Positions 8,708-16,676 are shown, counted from the first letter of the stretch. The stretch is DNA of 64,000 nucleotides from DASTPP01 sp035762175 (GCA_035762175.1 DASTPP010000135.1:1-64000), one strand, 5' to 3'. Translations and numbers: made by a program. Notes: generated by a model not told the origin, from the sequence alone.

Positions 8708-9086
8708 AAAGCAAGACGCCCTGGGTCGCTGCCTCGTAGGCGAGCGTGTTGGGCGTGGTGCGGTCTTCGTGAAAGTCGCGCGACCGGCAGGGCACGATAT
8801 CGGCGGGCACACCGGCTTCTCTGCGCAGCCGCCAGCCTGCGAGCGGGTCGAGCGCGTCGTCGCCGGCGTCGTCGGGCAAGACGACGAGTATGTCCCAGTC
8901 GCTTTCGGGGGTGGCGTCGCCGCGCGCTCGGCTGCCGAAGAGCCAGACTTGCTCGGGACGCCACCGGTCGACGATGCGTTCGAGCAGGCGCGCGACGGGG
9001 GTGACGTCGAGCGCTCGACCCCGCCGGTCGTGCGCCCCGACCGCGGGCAGGGCGGCTGGGGTCGGCAGGGCCGTGCCGTGAGACAT
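8697..9086 (-). CDS. MNT-type minimal nucleotidyltransferase (antitoxin-like)
   Basis: A 129-residue protein from ATG 9084-9086. It carries the nucleotidyltransferase signature GSRARGD at 51-57 followed by ESDWDILV with the metal-binding Asp63 and Asp65, and a third candidate Asp in PADIVP. Such MNT proteins neutralise HEPN toxins, in known systems by AMPylating them. The partner HEPN gene here is reduced to 29 codons (8618-8707), so the antitoxin appears orphaned. A fragment of a related gene, encoding the LVVLPDDAGDDALDPL region, lies at about 15515-15570. Confidence 0.8.
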   Translation of the reverse strand: MSHGTALPTPAALPAVGAHDRRGRALDVTPVARLLERIVDRWRPEQVWLFGSRARGDATPESDWDILVVLPDDAGDDALDPLAGWRLRREAGVPADIVPCRSRDFHEDRTTPNTLAYEAATQGVLLYER

Positions 9087-9195
9087 CACAGCCCGAATCG
9101 TAGCACGCCGCGAGCCGCTCGGCCGATGCCCCGAGCTCGAGGGCATGTGCTGACCTTGCCCCGCCCTGACGGAGGCGCCGCCGGGCGCGAGCCTT

Positions 9196-9390
9196 TCAAC
9201 CACGGTCGCGTTCTTCGCGAATCGCGGCGATGGTTTCAAGGTCGAGCAAATCGTTCGCGCGCCCGGCCGCGCGCTTCGTACGCTCGAGGGCGCGAGCCGA
9301 GCCCTGCATGGTCAGGGCGACGCCCCCGAGGATGACGAAGGCGACTCGCTCGGCGACGAGCGCGTCAACGAGCCGGCGGAGTGCGAACAC
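9196..9390 (-). pseudogene. Internally deleted nucleotidyltransferase (DUF6036-like)
   Basis: The frame begins MFALRRLVDALVAERVAFVI followed by LGGVALTMQGSARA, the N-terminus of DUF6036/AbiEii-like nucleotidyltransferases. It then jumps to ERTKRAAGRANDLLDLETI, which matches the C-terminal part of that family (KRAAGR..DLLDL). The catalytic Asp-x-Asp segment and about 100 residues between are missing, yet the frame is kept. Only 64 residues remain against the usual 150-180. It overlaps the upstream partner gene by 26 bases. It is probably inactive as an enzyme. Confidence 0.55.
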
Positions 9391-9601
9391 GGGCCCGGCC
9401 TCGGTACTCTTCGGCGAACGCGGCGAAGGCGAGCATGCGCTCGACGCGCTCGGTGGGCGACAGGCGCACGTTCTCGCGGATCTGCGAGCGGTCGACGCCG
9501 GGCGGGAGCAAGGCGAGCACGCGCTTGTCCCAGGGCAAGGCGTCGGCCGCCTCGCTACCGCTCTCGCCCTCGGGGGCGGGCACCGTCGGGGGTTTGGTCA
9601 T
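9365..9601 (-). CDS. Small partner protein of the DUF6036-like nucleotidyltransferase
   Basis: A 78-residue protein from ATG 9599-9601 with an acidic, Pro-rich N-terminus and the segment LSPTERVERMLAFAAFAEEY. Short proteins of this look are found directly upstream of DUF6036-type genes in myxobacteria. The 26-base overlap with the next gene supports a two-gene module, like the pair at 579-1016. A role in toxin neutralisation is inferred. No fold can be assigned by eye. Confidence 0.6.
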   Translation of the reverse strand: MTKPPTVPAPEGESGSEAADALPWDKRVLALLPPGVDRSQIRENVRLSPTERVERMLAFAAFAEEYRGRARVRTPPAR

Positions 9602-9830
9602 GGGCGCCTCTCGCTTCGTCGGCGAAGCCTGCTCGAAGGGTAAATGCCCGGAGCGGCGGCCGCAAGCGCGCCCTTGGGGCCATTCGAAGCGACCCGCGCG
9701 AGGGGGGCCAGGCAGGGCCTGAACGCGACCCCGGCAGGGGCGAGTGGGCCGGGCCGGGCCCGAACGCGACTTCGAGGGGAGGGCGGTCGGGCGCGCCGGC
9801 GCCGGGCGATTCGGGCTAACGTCGCCGGCC

Positions 9831-10109
9831 GTGCGCTACGAAGGCAACCTCTACCGGCCCCCGTCCGAGGCCGACGCGTACATTCTGCAGGCCACGATCG
9901 GCTGCTCGTGGAACCACGGCACCTACTGCGTGCGCACCATGGTCGCGCTGGCGCGTCCGACCGGCGCCGTCTTCCGCAAGAGCCACGCGTCCAACTACCT
10001 GCCCCTCGGCGGCCGCCTGCCCCGCGACCGCGAGCGTATCTGCGAGCTCATCGACGCCGCCCTCGACGGCCGCGTGCCGCTGCGCTCGCCCGCCTCGCGC
10101 GGCCTCTGA
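9831..10109 (+). pseudogene. Internally deleted radical SAM protein
   Basis: From GTG 9831 the frame reads VRYEGNLYRPPSEADAYILQ then ATIGCSWNHGTYC. This is the N-terminus of a radical SAM family in which the iron-sulfur motif should be C-x4-C-x2-C. Here the middle Cys codon reads Gly. The frame then passes directly to FRKSHASNYLPLGGRLPRDR and ends PLRSPASRGL, the usual C-terminus of the family. Roughly 200 residues between the two ends are absent, with the frame preserved. With a missing Fe-S ligand and no barrel it cannot be an active radical SAM enzyme. Confidence 0.6.
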
Positions 10110-10445
10110 CGCCGACCCCGCTCGACGCGGTCAGCCGTCGGGTCAAGCTCGGTCGGGCGAACGCTGCCGTCGCCCGGCGCCCGATCGCCGCGGCGCCGTC
10201 ACGGCCCTCGGGCGCCTCGAACTCCGGGCGGGTTCTTTCGCCCCCGAGGGCCGCGCCGGCTTGCGGCTCCGGCGCCGAGCTCAGCCCGCCTTCGCCCGAC
10301 CGCGCGTAGCGCGTGCCCCGCCGCTCCCTGGCCCTGGCCGCTTGGCGCCGCTGGCGCGCGGGGTCAATCGTTGTGGCGGGGTCGGTCAATGCGCTTGTCG
10401 ACGTTCGTCGGCATCTTGTTCGTGTCCCAACAAGGAGGGGCACCC
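10110..10445. other. Gene-free stretch upstream of the small secreted protein
   Basis: I see no supportable gene here. The last 20 bases hold the ribosome site (AAGGAGGGG) of the gene starting at 10446. No clear promoter or repeat is visible. Confidence 0.3.
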
Positions 10446-10847
10446 ATGATGAACCGTACGCTCTCGTCCGTCGCTCTCTTCACCGCCACCGCCGCCCTCA
10501 GCGCCGCCGCCTGGGCCGGCTACCGCTACCCCATCGAGGTGCAGATCGATACCGCGAACCGAACCGCCAAGGGCGCGCTCGGCTCGGCCCGGGCCTCGGC
10601 CGACAACAACCAGGCGATCGGCTGCCGCGTCGGCGCCTCGGCCGGCAGCTCGAGCCCGGTCGCCTACTGCTTCGCGGTCGACGCCAGCGGCTGCAAGGCC
10701 GAGTGCAGCTCGTCGGACGCGGCCATCCTGGCGGCGGTCTCGACGCTGCGCGACAGCAGCATTCTGAGCTTCGGGTGGAGCCCCGGCGGCGCTTGTCTGA
10801 GCGTGACGGTCGAGAACTACTCGAGCAACCCGCCCCTGCAGCCCTGA
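10446..10847 (+). CDS. Small secreted protein, unknown function
   Basis: A 133-residue protein. ATG 10446 was chosen because AAGGAGGGG lies about eight bases upstream. It starts with an N-terminal signal sequence (MMNRTLSSVALFTATAALSA, cleavage probably after AWA, before GYRYPIE). The mature part is about 110 residues, low in charge and rich in Ser, Ala and Gly, with five Cys that could form disulfides (GCR, YCF, GCKAEC, ACLS). I do not recognise the family. It stands alone between decayed genes and the convergent TPR gene. Confidence 0.7.
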   Translation: MMNRTLSSVALFTATAALSAAAWAGYRYPIEVQIDTANRTAKGALGSARASADNNQAIGCRVGASAGSSSPVAYCFAVDASGCKAECSSSDAAILAAVSTLRDSSILSFGWSPGGACLSVTVENYSSNPPLQP

Positions 10848-10972
10848 GGGCGCGACCCAGCGGGTAACCCGCCCCAGCCGCCCCGGGGCGTGGGGCCGGC
10901 TCAGGCGCCGCCCCTTCGCGGTGGCCTGAGCCCGGCCGAGACGACGGCCTGACGCCCGGCGCAAGGGCCGGG

Positions 10973-12073
10973 TCACCCGCCGTCGACCAACGCTCGGAAC
11001 CGCGGGTCGTCGCGTAGGGCCGCGAGCTCGTCGGCGGCCGCGGCGTACCTCCGCACGTCGCCGGGGTTCACCACCGCCGCGCGGGTGAGCGCGTCGATAG
11101 CCGCGTCGGCATCGCCACGGGCGGCGTGCACCTCCGCGAGGGTGCACAAAGCCAGCACGTCATCGGGGGCGAGGGCGAGGGCGGCCTTCACGTCGTTCAG
11201 GGCGGCGTCCGTGTCGCCGAGCTGCAGCCGCTCGTACGCCCGGTTGTTGAGGGCCCGTACCGCCCGGGGCTCCAGCTCGAGCGCGCGGGTGTAATCGGTG
11301 ATCGCCCCGGTCGAGTCGCCCGCGTCCGAGCGCACCATGCCCCGGTCCACGAGCAGGCTGACGTCGTCCGGAGCCACCCTCAGGGCCGCGTCATAGTCGG
11401 TGATCGCCCCCGAAAGGTCCCCGCCTTCCAGGCGTAGCTCGGCACGTTCTCGGAGCAGCCGCACGTCGGTCGGGGCCAGGGCCAGCGCCCGATCATAAAG
11501 GGTTCGTAGCGGCTCATCGCTCCCGTCATCAACCTCGGGCGCAGCCGTATTTGCCGACGGCAAGATCTCGAAGACTTCTACGCAGCCGTCGTAAAGCAAG
11601 GCCCGCGTCTCCCGGGCCAGATCGGGGGTCGCATCGACCGCCTCGAGCAAGGGCGCCACCTTGGTCGGCCGGTACGAGTACGACGCGGGCAGGTCTTCGT
11701 CGCGGGCGTCGCGGAGCCGCGGCTCGGTGCCGCCGGGGCCGAGTACGAACAGACGACCCCCGCACCACTGCCGCACCTCGTCTTCGTCGAGCACCCGGCC
11801 CTCGCCGTCTTCGACGAGATCGTCTCGCTCGGCGATGACGTAGGGTACAAGCACCTCGTAACCGTGCTCTTCGATGATCTCCTCGCCGAGCCGGACGGGG
11901 GCGCCCCGTTCGATCAGCCACACGTGACGCTTCCAGTCGCCCGCGCCCATGCTCTCCCCCGCGAACTCGTCGCGGACGAGCAGGCGGTACCGCTCTACCA
12001 GGCTACGCAGCCGGGCCACACTGACCGGCTCACTGGCCACTGCCCGGCGCAGGTACTCGTTAAGAACGCTCAT
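10973..12073 (-). CDS. TPR-repeat protein
   Basis: A 366-residue protein from ATG 12071-12073 (MSVLNEYLRRAVASEPVSVA). The N-terminal 160 residues form an unassigned domain (DEFAGESMGAGDWKRHVWLI and GYEVLVPYVIAERDDLVE). From about residue 190 to 350 there are four to five tetratricopeptide repeats with the usual spacing, for example TDYDAALRVAPDDVSLLVDR and TDYTRALELEPRAVRALNNR. TPRs are protein-protein scaffolds. No signal peptide is seen, so it is probably cytoplasmic. Its partners are unknown. Confidence 0.8.
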   Translation of the reverse strand: MSVLNEYLRRAVASEPVSVARLRSLVERYRLLVRDEFAGESMGAGDWKRHVWLIERGAPVRLGEEIIEEHGYEVLVPYVIAERDDLVEDGEGRVLDEDEVRQWCGGRLFVLGPGGTEPRLRDARDEDLPASYSYRPTKVAPLLEAVDATPDLARETRALLYDGCVEVFEILPSANTAAPEVDDGSDEPLRTLYDRALALAPTDVRLLRERAELRLEGGDLSGAITDYDAALRVAPDDVSLLVDRGMVRSDAGDSTGAITDYTRALELEPRAVRALNNRAYERLQLGDTDAALNDVKAALALAPDDVLALCTLAEVHAARGDADAAIDALTRAAVVNPGDVRRYAAAADELAALRDDPRFRALVDGG

Positions 12074-12600
12074 CAGGCGCAGGGTAGCGTACGGGCGTGG
12101 CAATCCAACGCCCACGCCGCGCTGCCAGGCGGCCTCCGACGACGGGGTCGCAGACGGCGGAGGTCGACGTGTGGCCATTGCAGGTACACGAGGCGTGAGT
12201 CACCTCTGCTGGGGTTCGGCCATTCAACCGCCCGCTGGCCCCGTGCCCCGGCGGCGGGGCGCGCATTGGCCCGGTGAGGCGGCCTCAGCGACGCCGTTGC
12301 CTCGCCGACGGGCCACCCTGCGGTGAGGCGCGCATTGGCCTGGTGAGGCGGGGGGGCGGGGCTGCGCCGCGTTCCGCCGCCACTGGAAAGCGCTGCGACG
12401 TACCGAGTCGTAGTCGGCGGCATGGCCCAGCGACGACGGAGCGAGCCACCACGAACCCCTCCGTTACCCTGCCGGGGCAGCGTCAGAGACGCCATCGACC
12501 GATGATGCCTCACCCCCCCGCCCCGCGCTGATATAGCGCCCATGCCGTGTGCACAGCCTGGCCGGAGCGCCGGGCGTCGAAACTAACCAATGGAGGCGCC
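12074..12600. repeat. Gene-free stretch with a direct repeat
   Basis: No convincing gene is present. A direct repeat of about 26 bp containing GGCGCGCATTGGCC and GGTGAGGCGG occurs at about 12252-12280 and 12325-12351. The stretch ends with GGAG eight bases before the small ORF at 12601. Confidence 0.4.
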
Positions 12601-12771
12601 ATGTATGCCGCTCAGCCCGCCTTCTCAGGCCTTTCACCCAGGACCAGGGCGTTGTTGGATCCGAACATGACGCAACGCGCCGAAGCTTGCGTGTGCGCAG
12701 AGGTAGACAAGGGGCCACGTTTCACCGGTGACGCCCTTGCGTCCCGCGCCCTCTCGCTGATTCTCGGTTGA
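12601..12771 (+). CDS. Possible small ORF upstream of the amino acid permease
   Basis: A 56-codon frame from ATG 12601, preceded by GGAGGCGCC. It encodes MYAAQPAFSGLSPRTRALLD and a second half rich in Asp, Arg and Ala with two Cys. It resembles nothing I recognise. Its stop codon lies inside the left arm of a strong hairpin (12763-12808), and the permease gene starts about 100 bases later. It could be a leader peptide, although it has no run of aromatic codons, or a chance frame. Confidence 0.3.
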   Translation: MYAAQPAFSGLSPRTRALLDPNMTQRAEACVCAEVDKGPRFTGDALASRALSLILG

Positions 12772-12808
12772 CGGGCCGGGGCCTTTTTCGCCCGCCCCGT
12801 CGACCGAG
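12763..12808 (+). terminator. Strong hairpin in the permease leader
   Basis: CTCGGTTGACGGG (12763-12775) pairs with CCCGTCGACCGAG (12796-12808) as a 13-bp stem with one G-T pair. The loop contains a run of five T. It sits between the 56-codon ORF and the permease gene. No U-run follows the stem, so it may be an attenuator or regulatory structure rather than a classical terminator. Confidence 0.4.
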
Positions 12809-12909
12809 CCCGAGAAAAACCCGAGGTAACCACGCTGCCCATGCTGCTCCGCCCCGAGCGCGGCAGGTACGATTCTGGCCTAGAGCAAACCAAGTAGGTG
12901 ACTTCGTTC

Positions 12910-14328
12910 ATGACTGGACACAACCTGCCGTCAGGCGAACTCAAGCGCGGCCTGAAGAACCGCCATATTCAGCTGATCGCCCTGGGGGGCGCGATCGGTA
13001 CCGGCCTGTTCCTGGGCTCGGCCGGCGTGATGAAGTCCGCCGGGCCGTCGATGATTCTCGGTTATGCCATCTGCGGCTTCATCGCCTTCATGATCATGCG
13101 CCAGCTGGGCGAGATGATCGTCGAGGAGCCGGTCGCCGGCTCTTTCAGCCACTTCGCCCACAAGTACTGGGGCGGGTTCGCCGGCTTCTTGTCGGGCTGG
13201 AACTGCTGGGTGCTATACATCTTGGTCGGTATGTCGGAGCTTTCTGCGGTCGGCAAGTATGTCCACTACTGGTGGCCGGGGGTCCCGACGTGGGTTACCG
13301 CGGCGACCTTCTTTCTGCTGATCAACGCCATCAACTTGATGAACGTCAAGGTGTTCGGCGAGGCCGAATTCTGGTTCGCGATCATCAAGGTGGCGGCCAT
13401 CGTCGGCATGATCGGCCTGGGCGCCTACCTGCTGGTCAGCGGCAACGGCGGCCCCGAGGCATCGGTGACCAACCTGTGGTCGCGCGGCGGCTTCTTCCCG
13501 CACGGGGTTAGCGGCCTGGTCATGGCCTTGGCGATCATCATGTTCTCCTTCGGCGGCCTCGAAATGCTCGGCTTTACCGCGGCCGAGGCCGACCAGCCGA
13601 AGACCGTGATTCCCCAGGCGATCAACCAGGTCATCTACCGCATCTTGATCTTTTACATCGGCGCCCTGGCGCTGCTACTATCGCTGACCCCATGGGACAG
13701 CCTGGTGACCCGCATCGATGCGTCCGGCGGCAGCTACGGTAGCAGTCCCTTCGTCCAGGTGTTCTCGCTGCTCGGTAGCGACGTGGCCGCCCACCTGCTG
13801 AACTTCGTGGTCCTGACCGCGGCCCTGTCGGTGTACAATAGTGGCACCTACTGCAACGCTCGCATGCTCTACGGCATGGCCGAGCAGGGCGATGCCCCGG
13901 CAGCCCTGGCCAAGATCGACGAGCGCGGCGTGCCGGTGCGCTCGATCCTGGCGTCGGCGGCGTTCACGCTGGTCGCGGTGCTGCTCAACTACTTCGTGCC
14001 CCAGCACGCCCTCGAGCTGCTGATGTCGCTGGTGGTCGCGGCCCTGGTCATCAACTGGGCGATGATCAGCTACTCGCACCTGAAGTTCCGCCAGCACCTG
14101 AACCGTATAGGCCAGCCGCCGCTGTTCAAGGCGCTGTGGTACCCCTATGGCAACTACCTGTGCTTGGCGTTCGTGGTGCTGATTCTGGGCATTATGCTGC
14201 AGATTCCGGGCATCCAGATTTCGGTTTACGCGATTCCGGTCTGGCTGGTGGTGATGTACGCATCGTACTTGCTCAAGGGCAAGCGTGGCAGCCCGGCCGA
14301 GCGCGCTGCAGAGTCGGCGGCCAAGTAG
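12910..14328 (+). CDS. aroP: AroP-like aromatic amino acid permease (APC superfamily)
   Basis: A 472-residue APC-superfamily permease with about 12 membrane segments. The N-terminus (LKRGLKNRHIQLIALGGAIG, then TGLFLGSA) is the amino acid transporter family signature, and GFTAAEAD at about 230 is typical of AroP/PheP. ATG 12910 was preferred; GTG 12898 in frame would add four residues. AroP imports Phe, Tyr and Trp by proton symport. The sequence reads almost like a Pseudomonas AroP, and its DNA is visibly less GC-rich than its neighbours, so recent transfer from a gammaproteobacterium is likely. The exact substrate cannot be settled by eye. Confidence 0.85.
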   Translation: MTGHNLPSGELKRGLKNRHIQLIALGGAIGTGLFLGSAGVMKSAGPSMILGYAICGFIAFMIMRQLGEMIVEEPVAGSFSHFAHKYWGGFAGFLSGWNCWVLYILVGMSELSAVGKYVHYWWPGVPTWVTAATFFLLINAINLMNVKVFGEAEFWFAIIKVAAIVGMIGLGAYLLVSGNGGPEASVTNLWSRGGFFPHGVSGLVMALAIIMFSFGGLEMLGFTAAEADQPKTVIPQAINQVIYRILIFYIGALALLLSLTPWDSLVTRIDASGGSYGSSPFVQVFSLLGSDVAAHLLNFVVLTAALSVYNSGTYCNARMLYGMAEQGDAPAALAKIDERGVPVRSILASAAFTLVAVLLNYFVPQHALELLMSLVVAALVINWAMISYSHLKFRQHLNRIGQPPLFKALWYPYGNYLCLAFVVLILGIMLQIPGIQISVYAIPVWLVVMYASYLLKGKRGSPAERAAESAAK

Positions 14329-14337
14329 GCCCCGGGG

Positions 14338-14480
14338 TTCTTATCCCGAATTCCAGCAGGGGGAGGGGCCCCTGGGGCGGTGCCAACCTTCGGGGTACCC
14401 AAGGGGCAGGGGCCCCTGGGGGCGAGCTACCCCGAAGGTTAGAAGATCGGCGAAAAGGGCTGTGCGGGGCAGCCGCTCGG
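14338..14480. repeat. Palindromic repeat array 2 (short)
   Basis: Two to three units of the same kind as array 1. G-rich linkers carry GGGGCCCCTGGGG, and palindromic cores include CAACCTTCGGGGTACC and CTACCCCGAAGGTTAG. It starts about ten bases after the permease stop codon. It ends with the shared closing block (AAAAGGGCTGTGCGGGGCAG), here with a slightly altered lead-in (AAGATCGGCG). Confidence 0.65.
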
Positions 14481-14535
14481 GTTCGTCAACCCTCGGGCTT
14501 CGCAGGCCGCGCGCTCGGTTCATCGTGGGCTCACG

Positions 14536-14937
14536 TCAGAGTGTCAACCTGGGCGCCTTGCCGCGGGTACCGCGGCGAAGGCGTTCGGCGAGCTCGGTTT
14601 TCGACAGGGTGCCCCCAATCAGGTCGAGCACCAGTCGCTCGAGCTCGGCGCCTTCGAGCACGCAGGTGACGCCGTGCAACTGCATGAACAGAAGCGCCGC
14701 CGCGAGGGCCGCTCGTTTGTTACCGTCCACGAAAGGGTGGTTTTTTGCGAGGTGAAAAGCGTAGGCGGACGCGACGGCGAAGAGGTCGCCGTCGCCATAA
14801 GCGTGCTCGTTCTGGGCCGCCGCGAGCGCAGACTCGAGTAGGCCGACGTCGCGAACCCCTTCGCCCCCTCCGTGCCGCTCGAGTAGCCCTGCGTGCAGCT
14901 CGAGTAGTTGATCGAGGCGCAGAAAGCGGGGTTTCAC
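14536..14937 (-). CDS. Doc-type (Fic family) toxin
   Basis: A 133-residue protein starting at GTG 14935-14937, which overlaps the TGA of the upstream gene (GTGA). The Fic/Doc motif reads HPFVDGNKR at residues 67-75, matching HPFx[DE]GNKR with the catalytic His67 and anion-binding GNKR. The N-terminal FLRLDQLLELHAGLLERHGG and downstream LHGVTC..GAELE are standard for Doc (about 125-135 residues). Doc inactivates EF-Tu by phosphorylation in the P1 phage system. The usual partner is a small Phd antitoxin. Here the coupled upstream gene is a 170-residue protein unlike Phd. Confidence 0.85.
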   Translation of the reverse strand: MKPRFLRLDQLLELHAGLLERHGGGEGVRDVGLLESALAAAQNEHAYGDGDLFAVASAYAFHLAKNHPFVDGNKRAALAAALLFMQLHGVTCVLEGAELERLVLDLIGGTLSKTELAERLRRGTRGKAPRLTL

Positions 14938-15446
14938 TGGGCAAGACGCCGAAAGGCGTCGTCGTGCAGAGTAAAAACGAGCTGCTTCGCGGCCTCGAAG
15001 CGCAGGGCTTCGGCGGCGGCGGCCTGCCCTTCGGTGACCCGCTCGTCGGGCGCGTCCATCAGGCAACGTAGGACGCCGGCCAGTTCGCGTAGCTCGGTCG
15101 CGCGCTCGGCCCCGAAGCGCGCGAGACGTTCGGCGATGGCCGGCTGTGTCGTCGTGAGCCGAGGGGCCCAGGTCGTGGCGAATGCAGAGATGCGGTCGGC
15201 GAATGCCCGCCATTCGTCGGCAAGTTGTACGTAACGGAGGCGCTGCCCCTCGTCGCCGGCCACGGCCGCGACCGACGGCCAGATGAGGTTCGCGTCCGTC
15301 GGCGCCTCGAGCCACGCGATCGACTGGGTCAGTGTCTCATCGAGCCGATCGGGGGGGGCCGTCTCGAGCTGATTGATGACCAGCTCGAGCCTCGAGCGAG
15401 CAGCCTCGAGGGAGGGGTGGGTGAGCTTGAGGGCGGGCAGCGCCAT
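14934..15446 (-). CDS. Helical partner protein coupled to the Doc toxin (putative antitoxin)
   Basis: A 170-residue protein from ATG 15444-15446, ending in a 4-base overlap with the Doc gene. It is almost entirely helical and soluble (SRLELVINQLETAPPDRLDE, AERLARFGAERATELRELAG) and has no AbrB/Phd DNA-binding signature that I can see. Position and coupling suggest that it neutralises or accompanies Doc, but it is twice the length of a Phd antitoxin. I do not recognise the family. Confidence 0.7.
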   Translation of the reverse strand: MALPALKLTHPSLEAARSRLELVINQLETAPPDRLDETLTQSIAWLEAPTDANLIWPSVAAVAGDEGQRLRYVQLADEWRAFADRISAFATTWAPRLTTTQPAIAERLARFGAERATELRELAGVLRCLMDAPDERVTEGQAAAAEALRFEAAKQLVFTLHDDAFRRLAQ

Positions 15447-15514
15447 ACGACTAGAGTAGCCGACGTTGTCGGCGCGTCCAGAGAGGGCCAGGGGCCGCCT
15501 GCGCTGACGTCGGA

Positions 15515-15570
15515 GGCGACGAGCGGGTCGAGCGCGTCGTCGCCGGCCTCGTCGGGCGAGACGACGAGCG
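15515..15570 (-). pseudogene. Fragment of an MNT nucleotidyltransferase
   Basis: The minus strand reads ALVVSPDEAGDDALDPLVAS, matching the segment just after the Asp-x-Asp motif in the MNT protein at 8697-9086 (LVVLPDDAGDDALDPLAG). The DNA similarity is high over about 50 bases. Nothing of the flanking family sequence remains. The fragment lies between the Doc module and the duplicated 3' end of the methyltransferase gene. Confidence 0.5.
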
Positions 15571-15627
15571 CGGGCCGCGCGGCGAGCACGCGGGGCGTCA
15601 AGCGGGCCGCGCGGCGAGCACGCGGGT
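15570..15627. repeat. Tandem duplication across the methyltransferase stop codon
   Basis: A block of about 26 bases (GCGGGCCGCGCGGCGAGCAC and flanks), which encodes the final VLAARPA of the methyltransferase, occurs twice in tandem with a period of about 31-32 bases, once inside the gene and once just past its stop. Confidence 0.65.
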
Positions 15628-16164
15628 CGTGAAGACGTCGCCCCGCTCAGCCTCGTCGCTTTCGAGAACGAGCAGGCCGACCCCTTCGCAGAGCGCGCGC
15701 CCTTCGGCCGGGCCGAGCGCGAGGTGCGGGCGGCGGGGGTGGCTACGTCGGCGGCGGTTCTCGTCGTGAAAGGTCTCGAGCACGAGCCGGCCGGACGGCG
15801 CCAGCACGCGGGCGAGATCGGCGAAGAGCGGGCGGTGCAGAAAGAACGTGACGACGACGAGGTCGAACGACCCGCCCCACTCGGCGGGCAGCCCTTCGGC
15901 CTCGACGTCGCGCGCGAGCAGGCGGGCCGCCGGGGCGCGGGTCGCGGCCTCGGCCAGGGCTTGCTCGTCGCGGTCGACGCCGGTGGCGTGCCAGCCGAGC
16001 CCGGCGAGCAGCGCGAGGTGGCGGCCGCGGCCGCAGGCGACGTCGAGCGCGCGGCCGGGGGCGAGCGCGCGGGCGCAGCGGTCGACGAAGGCGAGCGCGT
16101 CGTGCATCGAGAGCGTTGTACGCGCTCCGGCCGGCGGGGGCGAGGGGGGCGGGCCGGCGGTCAC
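15598..16164 (-). CDS. Class I SAM-dependent methyltransferase
   Basis: A 188-residue protein starting at GTG 16162-16164, overlapping the upstream stop by four bases (GTGA). Motif I reads LDVACGRGRHLALLAGLGWH. An acidic residue ends the second strand (VDRDEQALA), and FDLVVVTFFLHR is motif IV. The fold is the small TehB/UbiE-like type with no obvious substrate-specific insert. The first 18 residues are Pro-rich and may be dispensable. The substrate is unknown. The gene is coupled to an uncharacterised 171-residue protein. Confidence 0.8.
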   Translation of the reverse strand: MTAGPPPSPPPAGARTTLSMHDALAFVDRCARALAPGRALDVACGRGRHLALLAGLGWHATGVDRDEQALAEAATRAPAARLLARDVEAEGLPAEWGGSFDLVVVTFFLHRPLFADLARVLAPSGRLVLETFHDENRRRRSHPRRPHLALGPAEGRALCEGVGLLVLESDEAERGDVFTTRVLAARPA

Positions 16165-16676
16165 GACAGCGACAGCCGCCTCGTCTCTTCGATGGCGGCC
16201 AGAATCGCCGCCTCGTCGAGATCGCCGCCCGCCTGTGGCGCCAGCGCCCTCGCCGCCTCGCCCGCGGTCGACACGATCTGGGGCATTCGCGGGCGCCGCA
16301 GTCGAGATAGCATCGCCGTGCTGGTGACCACCCCCCGGACCAAGCTCGCGCGCAGGCTGTTGCCCTCGTGAATGCCCACGCAGGCGTCGAAGTATTCGAG
16401 CAACTGCGCGTTGATCTTTCGCGCCTCACCATCGGGTATCGACGCGGTTTCGCCGATCAGGTAGACGTAAAGCAAGAGCTTCGCGTGCGAGCCCTCGCGC
16501 AGCCGCTTCATCGCGTCGAGCATGCGCCGGGCCTGCGGCGCGCCGTGCTGCGTCGGGCCCGTCCAGGTGTTGATGACGAGGGGCCCGCACACCGAGATGG
16601 CGATGAAGCGCTCGACGTGCAGCGCCCGAAACTCGGGCGGCGGCGGCGGCGTCGAGGGCGACGGCCCCGGCCTCAT
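16161..16676 (-). CDS. Uncharacterised protein coupled to the methyltransferase
   Basis: A 171-residue protein from ATG 16674-16676 (the frame extends upstream but that part looks non-coding). After a Pro-rich leader the core reads FRALHVERFIAISVCGPLVI then NTWTGPTQHGAPQARRMLDAM, continuing KLLLYVYLIGETASIPDGEA. The alternation of short strands and helices suggests a small alpha/beta domain of STAS-like size, but I cannot name a family. Its TGA overlaps the methyltransferase start, so the two are probably one transcript. Confidence 0.65.
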   Translation of the reverse strand: MRPGPSPSTPPPPPEFRALHVERFIAISVCGPLVINTWTGPTQHGAPQARRMLDAMKRLREGSHAKLLLYVYLIGETASIPDGEARKINAQLLEYFDACVGIHEGNSLRASLVRGVVTSTAMLSRLRRPRMPQIVSTAGEAARALAPQAGGDLDEAAILAAIEETRRLSLS

